DNA from: Microbacterium algeriense | Lineage (GTDB): Bacteria > Actinomycetota > Actinomycetes > Actinomycetales > Microbacteriaceae | Length of the DNA: 64,000 nucleotides | Reading direction: 5' to 3' | NCBI RefSeq assembly: GCF_008868005.1 | Contig: NZ_WAAO01000003.1 | Span: forward strand, 710,413-774,412 | Shown here: piece by piece, positions 51,097 to 62,993 of the stretch | Position numbering within the stretch: position 1 is the first letter of the stretch | Layout of the letters: each line of letters opens with the position of its first letter | Notes under the pieces: model-generated | What the model was told of the DNA's origin: nothing | Seen by the model: the letters and a program-made list of their open reading frames with translations, nothing else | Database searches by the model: none | Position numbers and translations under genes: made by a program

Positions 51097-52359
51097 ATGA
51101 CCCCCACTCAGCCGATCGTCGCCCCGCCTGTCCCCACCGCGTCCGCGCCGGTTCGCTCATCGTCCCGCTCCGGTACCGCGCCACGGACCGCAGGCCGCTC
51201 GCGCCTGGGCTTCCCCCTCGCAGTGGCGGCGCAGATCCTGATGGCGGCCGGGGCGAGCGCACCGTCGCCGTTCTACCCGGTCCTCGCGCACGACATCGGC
51301 TTCGACGCGATCGTCATCAGCGCGGTGTTCGCGGTCTACGCCGGCTCACTGCTGCTGACGCTCCTCACCGCCGGCTCGCTGTCCGACCACATCGGCCGCC
51401 GCCCGGTCGTGGTCGCCGGGTTCGTGCTGCTGGCGGGGAGCATGCTGCTGTTCTGGCACGCGGATGCCGTCGCCGTGCTGTTCCTCGCCCGCATCCTGCA
51501 GGGTGTCGCCAGCGGGCTGCTCCTCTCCGCCCTCTCCGCCACGGCCCTCGACTTCGCGCCGGGCGGTCGGGCGGGGGTCGCCGCCCTGTGGAACGCCCTC
51601 AGCCCGGGCATCGGTCTCGCGCTCGGAGCACTGGTCTCGGCCGTGATGCTCGACCTCAGCGGCGAGGCGCTGCTGGATGTGTTCGCGCCCCTGAGCACGG
51701 TCTACCTCGTGATCGCGGTGCTGTTCCTGGGGGTGCCGGAGACCGCGCCGCGCAAGGCAGGGGCCTGGGCGTCGCTGAGCTTCCGGCTGACGATCCCGTC
51801 CGCGATCCGGTCCGACTTCTGGCGCGGAGCTCCGGCCGTGATCGCGGGGTGGGCGACGGGCGGGCTGTTCCTGTCGCTCGGGGCCACGATCGTGCGGGGT
51901 GAGCTCGGGGGTGAGGCGCACGTCTGGCAGGGGCTCGGCGTCGTCCTGCTCGCGGGAGTCGGGGCGGTCACCGCGTTCACCCTCCGGAAGATCGCGGCCC
52001 GGTCGATGGTGCTGTTCGGCACGGCGGCGCTCGCGGTCGGCACCCTGCTGTCGCTGATCGCCTTGAGCGTCACGTCCCTGCCGTTCTACCTCGCTGCCGC
52101 CGCCGTGACCGGCATGGGCTTCGGGACGGCCTTCTCCGGGGTGGTCGCGTCCCTCGCGCCGAAGATCCCCGCGACCGAGCGGGCCGACACCTTCGCCGCG
52201 ATCTACCTGCTGTCGTACCTGGCGTTCGGGGTGCCGGCCGTGATCGCCGGGGCGCTCGTCGGGGCGGTCGGGCTCGAGGCCGTGTGCGTCGGGTACGGGG
52301 TCGTGGTGATCGCCCTCGCCGGTATCGCGTTCGCGCTGCGTCTGCGCCGGGCGGCATAG
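51097..52359 (+). CDS. MFS transporter
   Basis: A 420-residue membrane protein with about twelve hydrophobic segments after a 40-residue Pro/Ser/Arg-rich N-terminal tail. GSLSDHIGRRPVVVAGFVLL is MFS motif A. ATG 51097 follows CGAGGAG. It is divergently paired with an ArsR-type repressor and two operators, so it is likely an inducible exporter. Substrate unknown. Confidence 0.88.
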   Translation: MTPTQPIVAPPVPTASAPVRSSSRSGTAPRTAGRSRLGFPLAVAAQILMAAGASAPSPFYPVLAHDIGFDAIVISAVFAVYAGSLLLTLLTAGSLSDHIGRRPVVVAGFVLLAGSMLLFWHADAVAVLFLARILQGVASGLLLSALSATALDFAPGGRAGVAALWNALSPGIGLALGALVSAVMLDLSGEALLDVFAPLSTVYLVIAVLFLGVPETAPRKAGAWASLSFRLTIPSAIRSDFWRGAPAVIAGWATGGLFLSLGATIVRGELGGEAHVWQGLGVVLLAGVGAVTAFTLRKIAARSMVLFGTAALAVGTLLSLIALSVTSLPFYLAAAAVTGMGFGTAFSGVVASLAPKIPATERADTFAAIYLLSYLAFGVPAVIAGALVGAVGLEAVCVGYGVVVIALAGIAFALRLRRAA

Positions 52360-52374
52360 CAGCCGCAGAGCGCC

Positions 52375-53379
52375 TCAGCGGACGATCAGCTCCGGCGTGA
52401 TCAGCGCATGCGCGGAGCCGGCCTGCAGGCTGCGCGGGGCGACGATCTCCCCCGTCGGGCCCATCAGGAGCTCGAGGATCGCCGTCGCCACATCCTCCGG
52501 GCGCTGCTCGACGCTCGAGAAGCCCAGAGCCTCGGCCGTGGGGGTGTTGTCGAACCCGATCACCGGCAGCGTGAGCCCCGCAGCGGCCACGGCCAGCAGG
52601 GCGCCGACGGCGAGCGAGTCACTGGCGCACACGAGGGCATCGGGCACCTGCCCTGCGGCGAGCGCGGCGTCCAGACAGGCTCGAGCGTGGGGGACGCCCT
52701 CCTCCGCGGTCAGCCGCTCCCCCGGGGCGTCGGCCGCAGCCATCGCCTCCCGCCAGCCGCGCTCGCGGTCGTCGCCGGTCCCCGACCCCGTCGGCCACCC
52801 GAGGAACGAGACCCGGCGCCCGAGGGTCAGCGCGTGTTCCGTCGCGGCGCGTGTTCCCGCGGCGCCGTCGACGTCGACCCAGAGGTGGCGCGGATCGGCG
52901 ATGTCGTCTTCCCCCCACGGCCGGCCGAACGAGATGAAGGGCAGCCCGTCCTGGTCGAGGCTGCGCACGCGCGGGTCGTCGCGCGAGGTGCCGGTGATGA
53001 TCGCGGCGTCGATCTCGGACCCCTCCCACAGCTCCGACAGCCGCTGGATCTCCTCTTCCCGCGTGCGTGCGGCATAGACGAGCATCCGCATGCCGCGCTC
53101 GCTCGCCCGCTCGGTGACGGCATGCACGAAGCGGTCGAGCACGACGCCGGAGATGCCGCCGACGTACGGATCGAGGCGGATGCCGATGGTCGAGCTGCGG
53201 CGCAGTCGCAGACGCCGAGCGGCGGCGTGACGCCGATAGCCGAGATCGTGGATCGCGGAGAGGACGCGCTCCCTGGTCGCCGGGCGGACGATGTCCGGGG
53301 TGTTGAGCACGTTCGAGACCGTCTGCCGCGAGACGCCCGCGCGCTCGGCGACGTCTTCGACGGTGGGCGCCTTCGCCAT
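52375..53379 (-). CDS. LacI-family repressor of the adjacent sugar ABC operon
   Basis: A 334-residue regulator. Seen: TVEDVAERAGVSRQTVSNVL (helix-turn-helix), RLRLRRSSTIGIRLD hinge, and a periplasmic-binding-protein-like effector domain (LVCASDSLAVGALLAVA, GFDNTP). ATG 53379 follows GAGGAGG. It is divergent from the ABC transporter at 53528; TTTGATCGTTCAAA in that promoter is its likely operator. Confidence 0.92.
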   Translation of the reverse strand: MAKAPTVEDVAERAGVSRQTVSNVLNTPDIVRPATRERVLSAIHDLGYRRHAAARRLRLRRSSTIGIRLDPYVGGISGVVLDRFVHAVTERASERGMRMLVYAARTREEEIQRLSELWEGSEIDAAIITGTSRDDPRVRSLDQDGLPFISFGRPWGEDDIADPRHLWVDVDGAAGTRAATEHALTLGRRVSFLGWPTGSGTGDDRERGWREAMAAADAPGERLTAEEGVPHARACLDAALAAGQVPDALVCASDSLAVGALLAVAAAGLTLPVIGFDNTPTAEALGFSSVEQRPEDVATAILELLMGPTGEIVAPRSLQAGSAHALITPELIVR

Positions 53380-53403
53380 CGCACCTCCTCGTTCACGCCC
53401 GGG

Positions 53404-53433
53404 TTGACACTTCCCGCGACTGCCGCCTAGCCT
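53404..53433 (+). promoter_or_regulatory. Promoter of the sugar ABC operon
   Basis: A consensus -35 TTGACA at 53404-53409 and TAGCCT at 53428-53433 as a possible -10, spacing 18 bp. The LacI-type operator follows at 53447-53460, where bound repressor would block transcription. Confidence 0.6.
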
Positions 53434-53446
53434 ATTCCACACGGAG

Positions 53447-53460
53447 TTTGATCGTTCAAA
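53447..53460. promoter_or_regulatory. LacI-type operator
   Basis: TTTGATCGTTCAAA has arms TTTGA/TCAAA around TCGT and resembles LacI/GalR-family operators. It lies 68 bp before the binding-protein start, directly downstream of the promoter. Confidence 0.6.
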
Positions 53461-53527
53461 TTTCTGTGTCGATCCCGACGAGCCTTCCCGGGCGCCGATC
53501 GCAGTGACTCATCAAAGGAGAGAGACC

Positions 53528-54778
53528 ATGACACGGCATACCACTCGCGCAGTCTTCGGAACCGGGGCGGTGCTGCTCGCCGGCGCGCTCGTCCTCACCG
53601 GCTGCGGGTCCGGCTTCGCGGGCGACGACCAGAAGGACGATGCGGAGGGACTCACGTCCTCGGACGACGCTCTGACGCTGCTCATCGGCTCCTCGGGCGA
53701 TGCCGAGACGGCCGCCGTCCAGTCCGCCGTCGACGACTGGTCGGCGGAGTCGGGAACGGACGTGAAGGTGCAGGTCGCGAGCAACCTCGACCAGGAGCTG
53801 TCGCAGGGTTTCGCTGCGGGCGAGCCCGCCGACCTGTTCTACCTGTCCGCCGACCAGGCGTCCGGCTACGCGAGCAACGGCTCGCTGCAGGCCTACGGCG
53901 ACCAGCTGTCGAACAAGGACGACTTCTACCCGTCGCTCGTCGAGAACTTCACGGTCGACGACACGTTCATCTGCGCGCCGAAGGACTTCTCCACGCTCGC
54001 GCTCGTCATCAACTCCCGGATGTGGGCCGAGGCCGGACTCACCGACGCGGACCTCCCCCAGAGCTGGGACGACCTCGCCACCGTCGCGCAGAAGCTCACG
54101 ACCCCCGAGCACGTCGGCCTGGCCTTCGGCGCCGAGTACCAGCGCGTCGGCGTCTTCATGGCGGAGGCCGGTGGCGGCCTCGTCCAGGACGGCAAGGCGA
54201 TCGCCGACGACCCGGCCAACGTCGAGGCGCTCGACTACGTGAAGGCGCATCTCGCCGACGGCACGTTCGCCTACGCGAAGGATGTCGGAGCCGGCTGGGG
54301 CGGCGAGGCGCTCGGCAAGGAGTCCGCGGCGATGGTGATCGAGGGCAACTGGATCACCGGAGCGCTGTCGAACGACTACAGCAGCCTCGAGTACACCGTC
54401 GCCGAGCTCCCCGAGGGTCCCGGCGGCAAGGGCACGCTGCAGTTCACCAACTGCTGGGGCATGGCCGCCGACAGCCCGAACCAGCAGGCCGCGCTCGACC
54501 TGGTCGAGTACCTGACCAGCGCCGACAGCCAGCTCGCGTTCTCGGAGGCGTTCGGGCCGATGCCGTCCATCAAGTCCGCCGCTTCTGACTGGACCGCGGC
54601 GAACGAGACCCTGAAGCCGTTCCTCGCCGGCGCGGAGTACGCGCAGTTCCCGCCGAACCAGGCCGGATCCGCGGATGTCATCGCCGACTTCAACTCGCAG
54701 CTCGAGTCGCTCAAGACGGCCGACCCGAAGACGATCCTCGACTCGGTGCAGTCGAACCTCGAAGCGGTCGTCGAGTAA
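53528..54778 (+). CDS. Carbohydrate ABC transporter substrate-binding lipoprotein
   Basis: A 416-residue family-1 extracellular sugar receptor. The signal peptide ends in lipobox LVLTGC. The mature part contains NLDQELSQGFAAGEPADLFYL and GAEYQRVGVFMAEAGGGLVQ, typical of oligosaccharide-binding proteins. ATG 53528 follows AAAGGAGAGAG; the earlier ATG at 53504 would put extra polar residues before the signal peptide. It is first in an operon with two permeases and a debranching-type hydrolase. Confidence 0.9.
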   Translation: MTRHTTRAVFGTGAVLLAGALVLTGCGSGFAGDDQKDDAEGLTSSDDALTLLIGSSGDAETAAVQSAVDDWSAESGTDVKVQVASNLDQELSQGFAAGEPADLFYLSADQASGYASNGSLQAYGDQLSNKDDFYPSLVENFTVDDTFICAPKDFSTLALVINSRMWAEAGLTDADLPQSWDDLATVAQKLTTPEHVGLAFGAEYQRVGVFMAEAGGGLVQDGKAIADDPANVEALDYVKAHLADGTFAYAKDVGAGWGGEALGKESAAMVIEGNWITGALSNDYSSLEYTVAELPEGPGGKGTLQFTNCWGMAADSPNQQAALDLVEYLTSADSQLAFSEAFGPMPSIKSAASDWTAANETLKPFLAGAEYAQFPPNQAGSADVIADFNSQLESLKTADPKTILDSVQSNLEAVVE

Positions 54779-54780
54779 CC

Positions 54781-55878
54781 ATGGCGGTCAAGGCAGCGCC
54801 TCGCCGCGGTGGGGCCTCCGGGCTCCGTCGCGGCGAGGCGGCAGCCGGCTGGCTGTTCACCGCGCCGGTGATCGCGATCCTCGGCGTGTTCCTCCTCATC
54901 CCCGTCCTGATGGCGCTCTGGGTGAGCGTGTCGGACTGGGCCGGCCGCGGCAGCCCCCTGTCCGGCTCCGTCTCCTTCGTCGGGGCGGACAACTTCGCCG
55001 CCGTGCTCGGCGACGGCGGCCTCGCGACGAAGGACTTCGGCACCGCGCTGCGCAACAACGCCTGGTACGTGCTGCTCGTCGTGCCGCTGCAGACCGCACT
55101 CGCCCTCTTCCTCGCCGTGCTGGTGAACCGTGCGATGCTCCGGGGGCGCGGGTTCTTCCGCACCGCCTACTACTTCCCGTCCGTGACCAGCACCGTCGCG
55201 ATCACCGTGCTGTGGACGTTCCTGTTCACGGCGAGCGGCGCCGTGAACGACGTGCTCTCCTGGTTCGGCATCAACGGTCCCAACTGGTTCAACGATCCGC
55301 GGGGCATCCTGCACCTCGCCCTCGGCACGATCGGCGTCGACACCGGTCCCGCCTCCCTGACCGAGGGCGGCGCGCTCGGCGTGTCCTGGTGGGAGTGGCT
55401 CGCCGGCCCCTCGGTCGCCATGAGCGCCTACATCCTGATGGCCGTCTTCACGACCTCCGGCACGTTCATGCTCATCTTCCTGGCCGGGTTGCAGAACCTC
55501 GGCGCCGACGTGGACGAAGCCGCCATGATGGACGGCGCGAACGGGTGGCAGCGCTTCTGGCGCATCACGCTCCCCCAACTGCGCCCGACACTGTTCACCG
55601 TGCTCACGCTGGGCCTGATCGGCTGCTGGCAGGTCTTCGACCAGATCTACACGGGCACCAGAGGGGCGCCGAGCAAGACCACGCTCACCCCCGCCTACCT
55701 GTCGTACCAGACGGCCTTCCAGAACCAGGAGTGGGGTCAGGGTGCAGCCATCGCCTTCATCCTGTTCGTCATCATCGTCGTCTTCACGCTGCTGCAGCGG
55801 TGGGTCCTGCGCGACCGGCCGGTCTCGAAGCGCCGCATCCGCGCGTACGAGTCGCCGTCGAAGGGAGCATCGTCATGA
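54781..55878 (+). CDS. Carbohydrate ABC transporter permease (MalF-like)
   Basis: A 365-residue permease with about six transmembrane helices. LFTAPVIAILGVFLLIPVLM opens the first, and EAAMMDGANGWQRFWRITLP is the EAA loop that contacts the ATPase. It begins 2 bp after the receptor stop and overlaps the next permease by ATGA. No ATPase gene is in the cluster, so a shared MsiK-type ATPase elsewhere probably powers it. Confidence 0.9.
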   Translation: MAVKAAPRRGGASGLRRGEAAAGWLFTAPVIAILGVFLLIPVLMALWVSVSDWAGRGSPLSGSVSFVGADNFAAVLGDGGLATKDFGTALRNNAWYVLLVVPLQTALALFLAVLVNRAMLRGRGFFRTAYYFPSVTSTVAITVLWTFLFTASGAVNDVLSWFGINGPNWFNDPRGILHLALGTIGVDTGPASLTEGGALGVSWWEWLAGPSVAMSAYILMAVFTTSGTFMLIFLAGLQNLGADVDEAAMMDGANGWQRFWRITLPQLRPTLFTVLTLGLIGCWQVFDQIYTGTRGAPSKTTLTPAYLSYQTAFQNQEWGQGAAIAFILFVIIVVFTLLQRWVLRDRPVSKRRIRAYESPSKGASS

Positions 55879-56717
55879 GGCGACTCTCCGCGAAGCAGCT
55901 GACCTGGCAGATCGTGCTCTACGCCCTGCTGATCGTCCTGGCGGTCATCTACATCTACCCGTTCCTGATCCAGGTCGCGACGAGCTTCAAGACCGATGAG
56001 GATGCGGCGACGAGCGGCATCACGCTCATCCCCGAGGTGTGGACGTTCGCGGCGTACGAGCGCCTGTTCCGCAACTCCGACTTCCCGTCGTGGTTCGTGA
56101 ACAGCGCGATCGTGACGATCTTCGTCACCCTCGGCCGGGTGTTCTTCAACTCGCTCGCCGGATACGCCCTCGCCCGCCTCCGCTTCCGCGGGCGCGGCGT
56201 GGTCTTCGCGGCACTGATCGCGGTGATGTCGGTGCCGACCGTGGTGCTGCTCATCCCCAAGTTCCTCGTCATCAACCAGCTCGGCATCTTCAACTCCTAT
56301 GCCGGGATGATCCTGCCGCTGCTCGTCGACGCGGCCGGCGTGTTCATCATGAAGAACTTCTTCGAGTCGATCCCGGAGTCCGTGGAGGAGCAGGCCCGGA
56401 TCGACGGCGCCGGCACGTTCCGGATCTTCTGGTCCGTGGTGCTGCCGATGGCGACACCCGCGCTCGTGACGATCATCATCCTGTCGTTCCAGGGGTCCTG
56501 GAACGAGCTCAGCCACTTCATCGTGTCGACCAACGACCCCGCACTGACCACGCTCACCAAGGGCGTCGCCTCTCTCGCGAGCGGACAGCTCAGCCAGGGC
56601 ACGCAGTACCCGCTCAAGCTGGCGGCCGCGCTCATCATGACGATCCCCGTCGCCGTGATGTTCTTCGTCTTCCAGCGCCGCATCATGAACTCCACCGAAG
56701 GAGCCGTCAAGGAATGA
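55875..56717 (+). CDS. Carbohydrate ABC transporter permease (MalG-like)
   Basis: A 280-residue permease partner. Seen: YALLIVLAVIYIYPFLIQVA, NSLAGYALARLRFRGRGVVF and EEQARIDGAGTFRIFWSVVLP as EAA loop in parts. ATG 55875 overlaps the upstream permease stop, and its own stop overlaps the hydrolase start by ATGA. Confidence 0.92.
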   Translation: MRRLSAKQLTWQIVLYALLIVLAVIYIYPFLIQVATSFKTDEDAATSGITLIPEVWTFAAYERLFRNSDFPSWFVNSAIVTIFVTLGRVFFNSLAGYALARLRFRGRGVVFAALIAVMSVPTVVLLIPKFLVINQLGIFNSYAGMILPLLVDAAGVFIMKNFFESIPESVEEQARIDGAGTFRIFWSVVLPMATPALVTIIILSFQGSWNELSHFIVSTNDPALTTLTKGVASLASGQLSQGTQYPLKLAAALIMTIPVAVMFFVFQRRIMNSTEGAVKE

Positions 56718-58579
56718 CTCCCACCCCACCCCTGCAGCCGTTGCTGGACGACGCCGTGATCATGCTGGAAGCGCCGACCCAGGCGTGGTCGGACCGCGCC
56801 GGGCGCATGGGCGATGCCCCGATCCACGGCATCTACCACGGCGACGTCCGGCACATCCGGAGCATCGAGATCGCGGTCGACGGTACAGCGCTCGAGTCCA
56901 TCGGCTGCTCCTCACCCGTGCCGCAGCAGACGGTCCTGACGGATCTGCTGCGCGGGCTCGACGACGCATCCGCCGACCCGAAGGTGCGGATGGACCGCGA
57001 TCGCCGGGTCGCCGCCGGGTCGTTCTCGGAGCGGATCCGTGTCGCCTCGCACCTCGGCACCGCGACCGCGGTGGTGGTGACCGTGCGCGTCGTCCCGGAC
57101 TTCGCCCCGATGCAGCAGGTCAAGGCGGGATCGGCCGCGAGCGCGGCGTGGAGCTGGGACGGATCCGTCTGCCGTGCGGGGGATGCCTCCTTCACGCTCG
57201 CGGCTCCCGAGGCCGCGGTCACGCGCGACGGCGATGCGCTCGTGCTGCGGTGGGAGGCGACCGTGCCGCCGAGAGGGTCCGTCGTCGCGGACTGGTCGCT
57301 CGCCCTGGACGATCCCGCCCTGGTCGTCACCGCCGCTCGCCCGTCGCGCATGGTGCCGGCACCGTCGTCCGGCGACCCGCGAGCAGCACGCTGGATGGAC
57401 CAGGCCGCGGCCGACCTCTCCGCCCTCCGGCTCGCACTGCCCGCCGACCCGGACGATGCGTTCTACGCCGCGGGCGCCCCGTGGTTCTTCACGCTCTTCG
57501 GACGCGACTCGCTCTGGGCCGCGCGCCTCGCCCTCGCCGTCGACCCCGACATGGCGGCGTCCACCCTGAGGGTGCTGGCCCGCCTCCAGGGCACGACCCA
57601 CGACGCGTCGACGGCGGAGGCGCCGGGCAAAATCCCGCACGAGCTGCGCAGCGGCACGCTCTCCCTGCCCAATGAGGGCGTGCACCTGCCGCCGCTGTAC
57701 TACGGCACGGTGGACGCGACGCCGCTGTGGATCTGTCTGCTCGCGGATGCGCGTGACGCCGGGATGCCGCTGTCGGAGGTGCGCGCACTGCTTCCGGCCC
57801 TTCGCGCCGCCCTCACCTGGATGACCGTGCACGGCGACGCCTCGGGCAGCGGCTTCATCGACTACAAGGACGAGTCGGGACACGGACTCGCGAACCAGGG
57901 CTGGAAGGACTCGGGCGACTCGATCCAGTGGCGGGACGGACGCCTGGCCGAGGGGCCGATCGCCCTCAGTGAGGTGCAGGGCTACGCCTACGAAGCGGCG
58001 ACCCGCGGGGCCGAGCTGCTCGACGCGCTCGGCGAATCCGGCGCCACCGAGCTGCGGGCGTGGGCGGCGGACCTGCGCGAGAGGTTCCGTGCCGCGTACT
58101 GGGTGACCACGCCGGAGGGCCGTTACCCCGCGATCGCCTTGGATGCGCACGGCGCACCGGTCGACACCCTCACCAGCAACATCGGGCACCTGATCGGCAC
58201 CGGCATCCTCGATCCCGACGAGGAGCGGGCGTGCGCTGCGCTGCTGACCGCGCCGAGCATGTCGAGCGGCTACGGCATCCGCACCATGTCGACGGATGCC
58301 GCGGGCTACTGGCCGCTGAGCTATCACGGCGGCAGCGTGTGGGCGCATGACACGGCCATCGCCGCGCACGGGATGCTGCGCGCCAGCCTCGACGCCGAGG
58401 CGCGGGTCGTCGCGCAGCAGCTGCTCGACCTGGCGGAGGGGTTCGACTATCGCGTGCCGGAGCTGCATTCCGGTGATGCGTGGGTGCCGGGCGGCGCCCC
58501 CATCCCGTACCCTGCCGCGTGCCGGCCGCAGGCGTGGTCGGCTGCGGCCGCGGTCGTCGTCGCCCAGGCGCTCGGATGA
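56714..58579 (+). CDS. Glycogen-debranching-enzyme-like glycoside hydrolase
   Basis: A 621-residue protein. The N-terminal about 200 residues are a beta-rich GDE N-terminal-type domain (HGIYHGDVRHIRSIEI). The rest is an (alpha/alpha)6-barrel: FFTLFGRDSLWAARLAL, GKIPHELRSG, LWICLLADARD and NQGWKDSGDSIQW, SEVQGYAYEA, and SMSSGYGIRTM. These match amylo-alpha-1,6-glucosidase/MGH-type hydrolases, with acidic residues in GRDS and WKDSGD as candidate catalysts. It lacks a signal peptide, so it should cleave imported oligosaccharide in the cytoplasm. Exact linkage is unknown. Confidence 0.82.
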   Translation: MTPTPPLQPLLDDAVIMLEAPTQAWSDRAGRMGDAPIHGIYHGDVRHIRSIEIAVDGTALESIGCSSPVPQQTVLTDLLRGLDDASADPKVRMDRDRRVAAGSFSERIRVASHLGTATAVVVTVRVVPDFAPMQQVKAGSAASAAWSWDGSVCRAGDASFTLAAPEAAVTRDGDALVLRWEATVPPRGSVVADWSLALDDPALVVTAARPSRMVPAPSSGDPRAARWMDQAAADLSALRLALPADPDDAFYAAGAPWFFTLFGRDSLWAARLALAVDPDMAASTLRVLARLQGTTHDASTAEAPGKIPHELRSGTLSLPNEGVHLPPLYYGTVDATPLWICLLADARDAGMPLSEVRALLPALRAALTWMTVHGDASGSGFIDYKDESGHGLANQGWKDSGDSIQWRDGRLAEGPIALSEVQGYAYEAATRGAELLDALGESGATELRAWAADLRERFRAAYWVTTPEGRYPAIALDAHGAPVDTLTSNIGHLIGTGILDPDEERACAALLTAPSMSSGYGIRTMSTDAAGYWPLSYHGGSVWAHDTAIAAHGMLRASLDAEARVVAQQLLDLAEGFDYRVPELHSGDAWVPGGAPIPYPAACRPQAWSAAAAVVVAQALG

Positions 58580-58609
58580 CCGGGGCGATCGGCTGAGCGC
58601 CCGCGAGCC

Positions 58610-59773
58610 TCAGCGGATCTCGCGTCCGTCCTTCCAGACGGTGTCGACGAGGGGAACGCCCGGTCGGTAGGCGAGGTGGATGCGGGTCGGCGCCTTCAGC
58701 AGCACGAGGTCGGCTCTGGCGCCGGGCGCGATCACGCCGACGTCGTCGCGGCGCAGTGCCTTCGCCCCGCCCGCCGTCGCCGCCCAGACGGCCTCGGCCG
58801 GGGTCATCCCCATGTCGCGCACGGCCACGGCGATGCAGAACGGCATCGACGAGGTGAAGCTCGACCCCGGATTCGTGTCGCAGGCCAGGGCAACGGTCAC
58901 TCCCGCGTCGATCAGGCGTCGGGCGTTCGGATACGGCTGCCGCGTCGAGAACTCGACCCCCGGCAGCAGGGTGAGCACGGTGTCGGAGCCGGCGAGCGCG
59001 TCGATGTCGGCGTCCGCCAGGTAGGTGCCGTGGTCGATAGATGCAGCGCCGAGCTCGACGGCCAGCCGCACGCCCTCTCCCGGACCGAGCTGGCTGGCGT
59101 GTACGCGGGGGGCGAGGCCGCGGGCGATGCCGGCTTCCAGCACCCGCCGCGACTGCGCGACCGTGAAGGCGCCCGTCTCGCAGAAGACATCGATCCACTT
59201 CGCGTGCGGAGCGCAGGCGTCGAGCATCGGCCCGGTCACCAGGTCGACGTACTCGTCCGGGCGGTCGGCGTACTCCGCGGGCACGACGTGTGCGCCGAGG
59301 AACGTCACTTCCGGTGTCACCTCTGCCGCCAGGCGCACGAGGCGCTCCTCGTCGGCGACGCTCAGCCCGTAGCCGCTCTTGATCTCCACGGTCGTCGTGC
59401 CCTGCGCGAGCATCTCGTCGAGGAAGCCGCGGAGGCGCGTGCGCAGCTCGTCATCGGTCGAGGCACGGGTGGCGGCGACGGTCGAGCGGATGCCACCGGC
59501 GGCGTACTTCTGCCCCGCCATGCGCGCCTCGAACTCGGCGGCGCGGTCGCCCCCGAAGACGAGGTGGCTGTGACTGTCGACGAACCCAGGAATCACGGCA
59601 CGCCCCGCAGCGTCCACCACCTCGTCGGCGGCCGGAGCGTCCGCGGCGGGGCCGACCCAGGCGATCCGCTCGCCGTCGATCAGCACCGCCGCATCGGTCA
59701 GGGTCCCGGTGCGGTCATCGCGCGTGGGGACGTTGGTAGTGACCTCGGCGATGTTCGTGATGAGCGTGGACAT
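58610..59773 (-). CDS. hutI: Imidazolonepropionase
   Basis: A 387-residue metal-dependent amidohydrolase that opens imidazolone propionate to N-formimino-glutamate, third step of histidine catabolism. Seen: metal ligands [18 protein letters not shown] (HxH type), [26 protein letters not shown] and [12 protein letters not shown] 59773 lies 12 bp after the hutU stop. It is the last gene of hutH-hutU-hutI. No formiminoglutamate hydrolase gene is in the window. Confidence 0.95.
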   Translation of the reverse strand: MSTLITNIAEVTTNVPTRDDRTGTLTDAAVLIDGERIAWVGPAADAPAADEVVDAAGRAVIPGFVDSHSHLVFGGDRAAEFEARMAGQKYAAGGIRSTVAATRASTDDELRTRLRGFLDEMLAQGTTTVEIKSGYGLSVADEERLVRLAAEVTPEVTFLGAHVVPAEYADRPDEYVDLVTGPMLDACAPHAKWIDVFCETGAFTVAQSRRVLEAGIARGLAPRVHASQLGPGEGVRLAVELGAASIDHGTYLADADIDALAGSDTVLTLLPGVEFSTRQPYPNARRLIDAGVTVALACDTNPGSSFTSSMPFCIAVAVRDMGMTPAEAVWAATAGGAKALRRDDVGVIAPGARADLVLLKAPTRIHLAYRPGVPLVDTVWKDGREIR

Positions 59774-59785
59774 GTCCTCACCCTC

Positions 59786-61451
<1,666 letters not shown>

Positions 61452-61459
<8 letters not shown>

Positions 61460-62993
61460 GAGTGTGCTCCTTTGCGATGCGGGCGACGGCGCCCGACTGG
61501 ACGAGGGCGGTGACGGCTTCCATGTCCGGGGACAGGAAGCGGTCGGGGCCGGGACCTGCGGCGACGGTGCGGACCAGGTCGCGCACGGCGCCGGTCGCGG
61601 GTCCCGCCTGCAACGGTGCTCGCAGGTCGAGCGCGCGGGCGCCGGTGAGGATCTCGATGGCGAGCACGCGTCCGAGCCCGTCGATCGCGCGGCGAAGCTT
61701 GCGGGCGGCGGCCCATCCCATCGAGACGTGGTCCTCCTGCATGGCGGACGAGGGGATCGAGTCGACCGAGGCGGGGACCGCGAGACGCTTGAGCTCGGAG
61801 ACGATGCCGGCCGCCGCGTACTGCGCGATCATGAGACCGGAGTCGACGCCCACCTCGTCGGCGAGGAACGGCGGGAGTCCGTGGCTGCGGGCCGGGTCGA
61901 GCGCACGGTCGGTGCGGCGCTCGGAGACCGAGGCGACGTCGGCGACCGAGATGGCGAGGAAGTCGAGGACCGCGGCGACGGGAGCGCCGTGGAAGTTGCC
62001 GTTCGACTCGATGCGTCCGTCGAGCGTGATGACGGGGTTGTCGATCACGCTGGCGAGCTCGCGTCCAGCGATCAGCGTCGCGTGGGCGAGGGTGTCGCGG
62101 GCCGCGCCGTGCACCTGGGGCGAGCAGCGCAGCGAATAGGCGTCCTGCACGCGGCCGTCGTCCGGGCCCTTGTGGCTCGCGACCATGGGGGAGTCGCCGA
62201 GGAAGGCACGGAGGTTGGCCGCGGACTCGGCCTGGCCCGTCTGTGCGCGGAGCGCCATCAGGTCGGCGGCGAACACGGCATCGGTGCCGAGCTGGGACTC
62301 GACCGACATGGCCGCGGCGAGGTCGGCGGTGAGCAGGAGCGTCTCCAGGTCGTGCAGGGCGAGCACCAGCATGCCGAGCATGCCGTCGGTGCCGTTGATG
62401 AGCGCGAGCCCCTCCTTCTCCACGAGGGTGAGCGGCTCGATGCCCGCGGCGGCCAGGGCCTCGGCAGCGGGGACCAGTGCGCCGGATGCGTCACGCACGT
62501 CGCCTTCGCCCATCGCGGCCAGGGCGATGTGCGCGAGAGGGGCGAGGTCACCCGAACAGCCGAGCGATCCGTACTCGCGCACGACGGGGGTGATGCCCTC
62601 GTTGAGCAGGGCGGCGTAGGTCTCGACCACGACCGGGCGCACGCCGGTGCGTCCGGAGGCGAGGGTCTGCAGGCGGAGCAGCTGGAGGCCGCGGACGACC
62701 TCGCGCTCGACCTCGGCGCCGGTGCCAGCGGCGTGCGAGCGGATCAGGCTGGCCTGCAGCTGCAGGCGACGGTCAGGGGCGATGAAGGTGGTCGCCAGCG
62801 CGCCGAATCCGGTCGAGACACCGTAGTGCGGGTTCGGGTCGGCGGCGAGGCCGTCGACCACACGCCGTGTCTCGGCGACGCGGGTGAGAGCTTCGGCGTC
62901 GAGCTGCACGGGGGCATCGTGACGGACGACGGCGACGACATCGGCGGGCGACAGCGGAGCCGCTCCGACCAGCACGGGTGCGAGTTCGGTCAT
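61452..62993 (-). CDS. hutH: Histidine ammonia-lyase
   Basis: A 513-residue lyase that deaminates histidine to urocanate. Seen: [24 protein letters not shown] and the [10 protein letters not shown] region (here [10 protein letters not shown]). The cofactor triad is Cys146-Ser147-Gly148, where Ala-Ser-Gly is the standard MIO precursor; Ser and Gly are kept. ATG 62993 is used since the family N-terminus begins just after. It is divergent from the IclR regulator. Confidence 0.95.
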
